Positions 5,451-12,978 of a stretch of DNA of 23,089 bases are shown here, piece by piece (the first letter of the stretch is position 1; every line of letters starts with the position of its first letter). A program made the position numbers and the translations under genes. Source of the DNA: a virus; the IMG/VR virus record IMGVR_UViG_3300043410_000080, positions 1 to 23,089 of that record; one strand, given 5' to 3'. The notes beneath the pieces were generated by a model. That model had not been told where the DNA came from, did no database searches, and saw nothing but the letters and a program-made list of their open reading frames with translations.

Positions 5451-7828
5451 TAATATAACCTTATTCCACCAATTTTCCATCTTTGTGCAGATGCGTTCTG
5501 AATAAATCGAATACCAATCATATTTGCATTAGGATATGACATTGGTATTATCATTTGATTTTTTACCCAATTAGTTCCAGCAGTATTTCCATATACTAAA
5601 TTTCCTACATATCCACCTGATGTTGTTCCATCTGCTAATGTATAAGAACCTAAAAATCCTGATATTGAACTATCATAATAAAATACTGTAATATATCCAT
5701 TAAAAGAACCTGTGCTTGCAATTGTTTTTTGCCACCATTCAAAAATCATGTGTGTCGTAGGATAATTTCCATTTGGGCCTGTAGATGGAAACGTATATAA
5801 AATATTCTGTCCTGCACCTGAAATCATATCTATACATTGAGTAAAACTTAATTTTGTATCAGGTAATGTTGGTGATCCAGCCGTATCAGTTTGAATTAAT
5901 ATACTTGTTCCACCCACAGTTGTTTGATAATTTATTGATGGTGGAGCAGAACCAACTCCTGATGCTGGCAAAATTAATAAACCAGGTTGTAATGTTGTTG
6001 GTGAACTATCAAGTGTTACATATCCATAAGTTGAATCAATAGTTAAACAATTTTTAAATTTCACATCTGATTGTGTTGAATACCCATAATCTCCATGAAA
6101 TATTGTTGGAATATTTTGATTTTGAAATACACTATTTGTAAATTTAAATATCCATCCTGTTGCTCCATGTGTATTAATAAGTCCAATATCAGGAGCATAA
6201 GCTGATTTGTAAAAACTTAATGATGTTGCATCAAACACACCATAAGTATTATTAGCAACTTCAATAAATGCTGATGTTGCATTATTCCAATAATTATTTT
6301 GAAATCCATCAATTAAATAACGAGAGCCATTGTATCCAAAAAAGTTAGTGCAAGATGATTCAGTATTACATCCTGTTATCATAATGGTTGCAGCAGATTG
6401 CATCCATTTACCAGTAGCTAAATCGGTTGAGAATGTCCCTGATGTATTGGCAACTAAACAATAATAATTTTGATCTTGATATCCTGTTGGGCCTTGAACT
6501 GTATCACCAACAGCGTAAGAAGTAGATGTTGTCCATGTTCCTTTTGTTGGACTTATTCCATTTATAATAGTATATCCTAATGCTGTTTGAGCTTTAACAA
6601 ACTCACAATCTTCAAACATCATTTGACCTAAAAGATTTTGAACACCACAAGAATATAAATAACTAAATGTTCCTGAATGATAGCTGTCCCAATCATATTT
6701 TTGACAATCAATAGTCATGCCAATAACATGCATAAATCCATTGGGTTGATAACAATTAAAACATATTTCTACATCTCTAAACTCACCACCAATAATAGTA
6801 TTTTCACTTACTGCATTATTGATTGGCACAGACGATGTAAGAGTTCCTATCATTACACCAATAATTGCGTTATAAACACCTAATTGTCGCCAAGTGCATC
6901 TGCCAGCATAAGATACAGAAGAACTTGAATAAATTTGAATTGCAGCAGAATAATTTGTATTATAGTTTGCATTAATTCGTAAATTATTATAATTTGCTTG
7001 TAAAGCTGTAAATCGTGCAACAGCAACTGTTGATGTAGAAGCAATTCCTTTTAAATAGGCATTATTAAAATCTACTTGTTGTCCGTTGGTTGAAAAAGTT
7101 ATAGAAGTAACTGCGTATTGTCCTGGTGGAAATACAACATAGCTATTATTGTTTAATGCCGTTTGTATCGCAGTAGTATCATCCGTAACTCCATCACCCA
7201 CAGCACCAAAGTCTTTTACAGATACTGTCTGAGCAAGTTTGGCTTGTACGTTTGTTGCTACGCTATTTGTAAATGGAGGATAATAAGCAACAGTTACAGC
7301 ATTACTCATGTTCTGTGCAGTTGCTGGCAAAGATGCATAAAAATCCACAACATCACTAGCATTTAAACCACTTGCAAATGTAACAACAGAACTAGAAGTT
7401 TCTGTGTAATTTACATTGACTAATTGCTTTGAACCATTCACAAACACAACTAATGAATTAATGCCTGGTGTATAAGTAATAGTCGTTAAAGTAAATATTG
7501 TTTGACCTTGAGTTGCAGTTTGCACTTCTTCTTGCGATACAAAGTTACTTCCTGCTGGATTAATACCATAGGTATATTGATCCCAAATCAGATTGTTATT
7601 GACATCATAAACTTGTTGTCTATAAGCACCAGCTCCCCATGCAATACATTCGCCAGCAGCATCTAAAATAATAGGATTCGTATTAAGAATACTGAGGTTA
7701 ATATCTTGCCAAGTATTTTTAGGAGTTGTAGTGTAAGGAATGTAGTAATATACTTTACCACCTGCTAGTGGAGTACCATTCGCATCAAAATACTGTTGTT
7801 TTCCGTTTGGAATTAGTGATCCACTCAT
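5450..7828 (-). CDS. Tailspike with N-terminal particle-binding domain and beta-helix, 792 residues
   Basis: Residues 1-90 form a domain seen at the N-terminus of many podovirus spikes (P-N-G-K-Q-Q-Y-F-D-A-N-G-T-P-L-A-G-G-K-V, then NPIILDAAGE and GAGAYRQQVYD), which probably docks the spike on the tail. Residues 104-166 are a small beta domain (LVVFVNGSKQL) also present at the end of the 591-residue needle-position protein. Residues 201-240 carry the pectate-lyase-superfamily entry (VSVKDFGAVGDGVTDDTTAI), followed by a long beta-helix. Residues 429-478 look like a carbohydrate-binding insertion. The C-terminal ~100 residues look like a jelly-roll or trimerisation domain. The start has a GAGGAA site. 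This is likely the primary host-recognition spike; polysaccharide cleavage is inferred. Confidence 0.85.
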   Translation of the reverse strand: MSGSLIPNGKQQYFDANGTPLAGGKVYYYIPYTTTPKNTWQDINLSILNTNPIILDAAGECIAWGAGAYRQQVYDVNNNLIWDQYTYGINPAGSNFVSQEEVQTATQGQTIFTLTTITYTPGINSLVVFVNGSKQLVNVNYTETSSSVVTFASGLNASDVVDFYASLPATAQNMSNAVTVAYYPPFTNSVATNVQAKLAQTVSVKDFGAVGDGVTDDTTAIQTALNNNSYVVFPPGQYAVTSITFSTNGQQVDFNNAYLKGIASTSTVAVARFTALQANYNNLRINANYNTNYSAAIQIYSSSSVSYAGRCTWRQLGVYNAIIGVMIGTLTSSVPINNAVSENTIIGGEFRDVEICFNCYQPNGFMHVIGMTIDCQKYDWDSYHSGTFSYLYSCGVQNLLGQMMFEDCEFVKAQTALGYTIINGISPTKGTWTTSTSYAVGDTVQGPTGYQDQNYYCLVANTSGTFSTDLATGKWMQSAATIMITGCNTESSCTNFFGYNGSRYLIDGFQNNYWNNATSAFIEVANNTYGVFDATSLSFYKSAYAPDIGLINTHGATGWIFKFTNSVFQNQNIPTIFHGDYGYSTQSDVKFKNCLTIDSTYGYVTLDSSPTTLQPGLLILPASGVGSAPPSINYQTTVGGTSILIQTDTAGSPTLPDTKLSFTQCIDMISGAGQNILYTFPSTGPNGNYPTTHMIFEWWQKTIASTGSFNGYITVFYYDSSISGFLGSYTLADGTTSGGYVGNLVYGNTAGTNWVKNQMIIPMSYPNANMIGIRFIQNASAQRWKIGGIRLY

Positions 7829-7830
7829 AA

Positions 7831-10359
7831 TTATTCCTCATTCGCTTTTTTAAGGTCTAGCAACTTACCTAGATTATAATTCTTTTGCATTGTTTCTCTC
7901 ATCTTTGCAGCGTCTTTTTTGCTAAGATTTTGCAATATTAAATTCTGTGCAACTTCTCCACCTGCTACCCCAGCACCTGTTCCCATTCCTTTTGTTGCAC
8001 TACCAGCAACTACACCACCAATATAAGGAAGTTTTGAAACTCCTTTTTTCAACAATCCCATAGTTTCGGCTTGCATTGCACCACCTTCATATGAATGGAT
8101 GCCTGGCATAATCTGGCCACCAATATTTAACTCGTGAAATGCTTTTTGTTCTTCAGGAGTAAATGCATATCGAATCTTACTTTCTCTAGCATTTAATATC
8201 TTATTAACCGAGTTTTGATTCCATACACCAGCTTTATCTTCACCTGCCATAAATACTTCACGAGCAATAGAACCTTTCATCTCGTTTTTAACCATATTAG
8301 CTTGTGCAATTAAATCTTTAGGCACTTTAAAGTTAATATTACCAACTCGAATAAATCCTTTAGATAAGTTATCAGCAGTATCATAGATATGTTTCCATTG
8401 AGCAGTATCTAAACCATTCAACTTGCTCATTATTTTATCTTGTCCAACTCCTTTTTTGATACCATTTGGATCAAATTCACCAAAGATAGTATCCATTCCT
8501 TTTGAACCAAATATTGTTTTTTCTAGTTCATGCAAGTTTCTACCTGTTTCAATAGCACCAGGGCCACCAGCTTTTGCAATGTCATCATCAATAGCTTTGA
8601 CTGCTTCACCAATGGCATAACGATTTTCAGGACTCCATTGACGATTTAATGCTTTACGGAGCTTTTCTAAGCCAGCAATAGAATTAGGTTTAGTACCTTC
8701 AAAACCTTCTGTTTTATGCAACTCTAATAACTTTTGTAATCCACCTGTAAAGTCTTTGTTGCCTTTTAACTCTAATTCAGCTTGAAACTGCTTAGAATTT
8801 AAAAGTTTATCAATATTAGTTGCTTCAACAGGATTATCGCCAACTTTCTTTAAAGCGTACTTATAAACATCATCTTTTAACTTGTTTAAATAACCTTTAA
8901 AGCCTTCAAATTCTCCTGATTTGGCATCGTAATGACCAATTAATGCGTTATTTAATGCATTACCACGTTCTTCATCATTAATTAACTTAGAATTAGCACC
9001 AGTCTTTTCCACAATACTTTGAGCAAAATTAGATAATGCATTTTGTTCGTTTGCTATCTGTTCTTTTAACATTTGACCACGAGGAGTTTCATTTGCTCGT
9101 TTAGCCGTTACATATTCTTCTCTTAATGTTTTTTCATTACCTGTTAAAACACCTGGTCGAATCTGTTTGCTATCTTTAAGAATATCTTGCAGAATTTGTG
9201 CTCTAGTTGCTTGTTCTTCAGGAGATACATCATTTGCCACTTTAGATAATTTAATCTGTGGAAATATCTCGCCACGACCATACGATTCACCTGATATTTT
9301 GTTTCCATAAGGATTAAACTTAGCTTCAGCAGCACCAACTCCACTCAATGTTGGCAATTCAACAACATTAGATGGTTTTACAACAGGAGGTTCTGTTAAA
9401 GCATATGGACTAGGCTTTTTAACAACACTTGGAGGTCTTTCATAGGCTGCCATACCAGCTAATTGATTTCCTACTCCCAATACAGGTGGTACTGATGCAG
9501 ATGTGCCTAAAATCGCTTTAGGAAGTCCACCAAGCATTTCCATAAGGTTCTGACCTGTTTCTGTCTTAGGTTGATACTGAAACTGCTGTATCGCTTGCAT
9601 ACGTCTTGTAGCCTCATCATATGCAGATTGAGGACTGCCAGGAGGCACATATCCATAAGCCATAGCAGCAGGAATACCAGTTATAGCACCAGTTACGGCA
9701 GATGTTCCAGCTTCCATACCACCTAACAACTTTTCAAGAATTGAACCTTTTGGTATTTCTTTTAGAGCTACTGTATTGCCTAATACAGCTTTTGAAAGTA
9801 AAGCAGCAACGACATCTGTAGGAGCATATGTTTTACTTTCTGTAGGCACGACTTCTGATTCTTTTAATAAGTCAGCAGCAGATATTAAATTACCAGAATT
9901 AAGTTCAGGAAGTTTATATTCAATATTAGGATTAATTTGAACATGAACTGGATCACCTTTTTTTATTAAAGGTCTATATAGTCCGTATTTTTCTAAAAAT
10001 GAATCAGGTACGTTTGTAGGCAAATCAATAGCATTTTGATGAACCATCTTTGCACCTTTTGGCACAGGAGCTGGAGTAAATATATTTTTTTCACCAGCTT
10101 TAGCTCGTCTAATTAAATCTTCTTGTTCTGCTGCCGTACTAGCTGCACGAGTAATTGGTAAGTCCGTTCCTTTAGGATTTAACTCTTTATTGTTTTTCCA
10201 ATCCTCTCGCATACGTTCAATACGAGCATATAACTCAGGATCTAAATTTTCTAAGTCAATCTTTTTATCTTTAGGAATTCCACTAATCGTAACAGTACCT
10301 TTAGGTTCTGTATAACCTGCTTCTGCTAGTAAATCTTTAGATGATATTGGTGCTCCCAT
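7831..10359 (-). CDS. Large ejection (internal virion) protein at the gp16 position, 842 residues
   Basis: This large, mostly helical and polar protein has a few hydrophobic, glycine/alanine-rich stretches (about 213-236 and about 775-812) that could insert in membranes. The N-terminal ~150 residues are charged and proline-containing; the middle (about 400-700) is a run of predicted helices rich in Lys and Glu. It starts in a TAATG overlap with the previous gene and ends two bases before the tailspike gene. P22 has its third ejection protein, gp16 (609 residues), at this position. I see no lytic transglycosylase or protease motif and no direct P22 similarity, so the role as a protein injected with the DNA to build the trans-envelope channel rests on position, size and composition. 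Confidence 0.65.
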   Translation of the reverse strand: MGAPISSKDLLAEAGYTEPKGTVTISGIPKDKKIDLENLDPELYARIERMREDWKNNKELNPKGTDLPITRAASTAAEQEDLIRRAKAGEKNIFTPAPVPKGAKMVHQNAIDLPTNVPDSFLEKYGLYRPLIKKGDPVHVQINPNIEYKLPELNSGNLISAADLLKESEVVPTESKTYAPTDVVAALLSKAVLGNTVALKEIPKGSILEKLLGGMEAGTSAVTGAITGIPAAMAYGYVPPGSPQSAYDEATRRMQAIQQFQYQPKTETGQNLMEMLGGLPKAILGTSASVPPVLGVGNQLAGMAAYERPPSVVKKPSPYALTEPPVVKPSNVVELPTLSGVGAAEAKFNPYGNKISGESYGRGEIFPQIKLSKVANDVSPEEQATRAQILQDILKDSKQIRPGVLTGNEKTLREEYVTAKRANETPRGQMLKEQIANEQNALSNFAQSIVEKTGANSKLINDEERGNALNNALIGHYDAKSGEFEGFKGYLNKLKDDVYKYALKKVGDNPVEATNIDKLLNSKQFQAELELKGNKDFTGGLQKLLELHKTEGFEGTKPNSIAGLEKLRKALNRQWSPENRYAIGEAVKAIDDDIAKAGGPGAIETGRNLHELEKTIFGSKGMDTIFGEFDPNGIKKGVGQDKIMSKLNGLDTAQWKHIYDTADNLSKGFIRVGNINFKVPKDLIAQANMVKNEMKGSIAREVFMAGEDKAGVWNQNSVNKILNARESKIRYAFTPEEQKAFHELNIGGQIMPGIHSYEGGAMQAETMGLLKKGVSKLPYIGGVVAGSATKGMGTGAGVAGGEVAQNLILQNLSKKDAAKMRETMQKNYNLGKLLDLKKANEE

Positions 10360-11864
10360 TATTCACCTTTCGATATTAATTCATTAATTTTATCTAAATG
10401 TTTTGCAGCATTAATAAAGCGTTCCGACTTATTACCACCTAATTCTTTGACTACAGACTTAAATCCTTCAGGATCTTCTGTTTTGTTCTTATAAGCATCT
10501 AATAAACGTAATGTATTAATATCTAAAATCTTATTCCACTTGTCTTGGAATTCCAATGCTTTCGTTGGATTCTTAGATTTATAAGCATTATTAATGCCTG
10601 TAGAGAACATTTCAGTAGCCTCAAACATTGCACGATTAATACGGCTTGTATCTTTAATCGCTTGCTTTGTCCAAGTTGTTGTTCCACCAACGTCAGCAGC
10701 CAGTTTTTGTCCTGCATTTGTTCCATTAATGCCAGGTGATTGAGCAATCGTTTGCGTTTGTTGAGCAAGAATATGTCCCAATTTATCAAAGTTAGTTGCA
10801 GAATCAGAAGTCCAGGGCACAGTTGCAAAACCACCACCAATTTCACGCAAAATATTTGATGCAGTACCAAGATTTGTTTCGTCAGCTAAACGAATAATTT
10901 GATTAGAGTTAAATTTGCCTGTTGCAACAGTTTTAGCAGATTCTCTTGCTTTATTTACTAATTCATTACCTGTTGCTAAATTAGTTTCAGTTTGTGGAGA
11001 TAACTTTGAAACCATTGGAGGTGCATTAGTAACTTGTCCTTGTCCTTGCATACCACCTTGAGGAATAATTGTAGGAGCTCCACTTGGGCCGAGTAAATAT
11101 TGTGTACCAGCAGGCAATCCAAGATTGTTTCCTTCTTGTGCTATTAGTGGAGTTCCGACAGGCAATTGACCTTGTATAAACCCAGATGGCTTTGATGTTC
11201 CTGTCAATGGATTGACGTTCAATATCTGCGTTCCACCACCTGTACCAATATATTGCTGTTGTGGTAACAACTTACCTAATAACTGTTCATTGTTAATCGT
11301 TGCTAAATGTTCATTCTTAATAAAATCGTGAATGTTTAGTTTTTCTTGTTCAGAATCATTGGACTTAGGAGGTAACATTGCAATATGTTGCATTGCTTCT
11401 TGTGGAGTAAACACACCAAGTCTTGCCATATGAGCAAATTCATTAATTAACTTATCTCTAGGTATTTCTTTACCTTCATTAATTTGTGCAACTAATGGCC
11501 CAAGTCGTTGACCAGCTAATGTGTTTTTAGTCGCTAAATTAGTTAGTTTTGCAGTATCAGTTGTAAATTGCTGACCTTTTAATTGCAAGAGTTTAGTCGC
11601 TAATTCAGGCAAATTGATAGATGCGTTCTCATCTTTCGATAATTGAGAAATAATGGTTGGTATATCTAAATCACCAGCTTCGCTAGTATTTTCTTTAATT
11701 GCTTTAGATACAGCTTTATTGGATAACAAAGACTGTTTATTTTTTTCTAATTCAACTTTTCCTCGTTGAATATTTAAAATATCGCCAACACCTAAATCAA
11801 AATTAGGTTGTATTTGTTGTTTAGGTATGATTGATGGATCAACTTGAGCTAGATTTAATGGCAT
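10359..11864 (-). CDS. Ejection protein candidate at the gp20 position, 501 residues
   Basis: A largely helical protein with a Gln/Gly/Pro-rich central linker (about 205-285) separating an N-terminal helical half from a C-terminal helical half (GFATVPWTSDSATNFDKLGH and onward). There is no signal peptide or membrane span. P22 encodes its ejection protein gp20 (471 residues) at this point between gp7 and gp16, and the size agrees. No sequence motif proves the function. An AGGA site lies before the ATG, and it ends in a TAATG overlap with the 842-residue gene, so the two are probably made in step. It may be an internal scaffold-like virion protein instead. Confidence 0.6.
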   Translation of the reverse strand: MPLNLAQVDPSIIPKQQIQPNFDLGVGDILNIQRGKVELEKNKQSLLSNKAVSKAIKENTSEAGDLDIPTIISQLSKDENASINLPELATKLLQLKGQQFTTDTAKLTNLATKNTLAGQRLGPLVAQINEGKEIPRDKLINEFAHMARLGVFTPQEAMQHIAMLPPKSNDSEQEKLNIHDFIKNEHLATINNEQLLGKLLPQQQYIGTGGGTQILNVNPLTGTSKPSGFIQGQLPVGTPLIAQEGNNLGLPAGTQYLLGPSGAPTIIPQGGMQGQGQVTNAPPMVSKLSPQTETNLATGNELVNKARESAKTVATGKFNSNQIIRLADETNLGTASNILREIGGGFATVPWTSDSATNFDKLGHILAQQTQTIAQSPGINGTNAGQKLAADVGGTTTWTKQAIKDTSRINRAMFEATEMFSTGINNAYKSKNPTKALEFQDKWNKILDINTLRLLDAYKNKTEDPEGFKSVVKELGGNKSERFINAAKHLDKINELISKGE

Positions 11865-11872
11865 ATATTATC

Positions 11873-12583
11873 CTATGATAATAAAGAGTAAATTTGAGCA
11901 CCAGTTTTGCCAGCACCCATCAAAGAATTAAACGCATTAGCAGTTGTATTTCCTGCTGCAACTTGTCCTGCTGCTAAAGCATTACCAGCTCCAACAGAAG
12001 TATTGTATGCAGCTTGTCCTGTTCCAGCAGCAGCGTTCTGACCAAGATTTAATAAGGCACTTAACTGTCCAGCGTTTGTATTGTATTGACCTAAAGCAGA
12101 ATTATAGTTTGTCTGATACATCCCCAAAGCGTTTTGTAATTGCTGATTGTATGTATTTTGTGCTAATCCTGTCGTATAGTCCGACAATGCTTTTGCTTGT
12201 GCTCCACTACCTAATAAACCTTGACCAGATAATGCATTGTTTGTGTTCTTTAATCCTTGTTGCAAGGTAAACTGATAGCCTGGTGTGTTTTGCAAATTAG
12301 AAGCATCAAATGTAAATGGATTAAATTGAAATCCTTTACCTGATACACCTGATAAGTTTCCAGAAGTATCAAAGCTAGGATTGTATCCAAGTGAAGTCAA
12401 TAATTGAGGCAATACAGCAGTTCCAATTGCTGAATAAGGAGCAAGTTTGCCTTGAAGCATTTGATATGCTTGTAATTGTGCATTTGCTTGTGTTTGTGCA
12501 GCATCTGTCGCAGCTTGAGCTTGTTGATTTGCTCCAGTTATGCCACCGAATATCTGACCTAAAGCGTTTCCTATAAAACTCAT
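11873..12583 (-). CDS. DNA-transfer / ejection protein, gp7-like
   Basis: A 236-residue protein with an Ala/Gln/Asn/Gly-rich composition. It begins with a hydrophobic glycine-rich segment (SFIGNALGQIFGGITGA), contains the block NTPGYQFTLQQGLKN...GLLGSGAQAKAL typical of P22 gp7-like and other DNA-transfer proteins, and ends with a small-residue-rich helical tail. P22 gp7 is about 229 residues at the same place. Such proteins are packed in the capsid and released first into the host envelope to form the ejection channel. The start has a GGGGAG site and overlaps the upstream stop by four bases (ATGA). Confidence 0.75.
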   Translation of the reverse strand: MSFIGNALGQIFGGITGANQQAQAATDAAQTQANAQLQAYQMLQGKLAPYSAIGTAVLPQLLTSLGYNPSFDTSGNLSGVSGKGFQFNPFTFDASNLQNTPGYQFTLQQGLKNTNNALSGQGLLGSGAQAKALSDYTTGLAQNTYNQQLQNALGMYQTNYNSALGQYNTNAGQLSALLNLGQNAAAGTGQAAYNTSVGAGNALAAGQVAAGNTTANAFNSLMGAGKTGAQIYSLLS

Positions 12584-12978
12584 AATTTGCTCCCCATCAA
12601 TACCATTGAATGAAATTTGCCATCTCTTACATAGGCATTGGCAATTCTGCCTTCTTCAATCAAACCTAGACGCTTACCCAATTTTAATGCACTTTTGTTC
12701 CAATCACCAATAGGTGCAAGAAATTTTTTTGTGCCTTGTTTTTTCATCTTTTCCATACATTCTTCCACAAATTCCTTAGTATGTTTACACTTCAACATAC
12801 AAACATGAAGTTCTTTCATGGTTGGTGTTACTGTTCTAAACATTACAAACCCATGTTCATTGACAAAATACTCATCTGATTCACAATAACCATATTGCTC
12901 TTTACTTACTCCATCAATCCTGACCGAATCCCAAACTCGATCATTATGCATAATTGAGGTAATAAACTCCTTAGACAT
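12580..12978 (-). CDS. GNAT-fold-like protein at the gp14 position
   Basis: The ATG at 12978 gives 132 residues and an 8-base overlap with the upstream gene. A longer GTG-started version from 13023 would overlap by 53 bases and is less likely. The C-terminal half reads like a GNAT acetyltransferase core: a helix (about 66-82), the strand KFLAPI (85-90), then GDWNKSALKLGKRLGLIEEG (91-110), which resembles the N-x-S-A-x-x-L-x-x-K-x-G-F motif, and a final strand pair. P22 has its head-assembly protein gp14 (DUF2824, about 150 residues) at this position. The role could be a small virion-assembly factor that keeps a GNAT-like fold. No acetyl-CoA-binding pyrophosphate loop (Q/R-x-x-G-x-G/A) is visible, so catalysis is doubtful. 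Confidence 0.65.
   Translation of the reverse strand: MSKEFITSIMHNDRVWDSVRIDGVSKEQYGYCESDEYFVNEHGFVMFRTVTPTMKELHVCMLKCKHTKEFVEECMEKMKKQGTKKFLAPIGDWNKSALKLGKRLGLIEEGRIANAYVRDGKFHSMVLMGSKL

Noticed and set aside
7831-10359. Lytic transglycosylase domain in the 842-residue ejection protein
   Set aside because: No SLT-type catalytic Glu motif (E-S, G-L-M-Q, A-Y-N) could be found on reading the sequence.
10523-10870. Minus-strand 115-codon frame inside the 501-residue gene
   Set aside because: Out-of-frame shadow of a gene that is intact end to end; Leu/Ile-rich chance sequence without a start signal.
11944-12270. Plus-strand 108-codon open frame
   Set aside because: Antisense to the gp7-like gene, whose Gln- and Ala-rich codons read as Leu and Cys on the other strand. 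Composition is artefactual.
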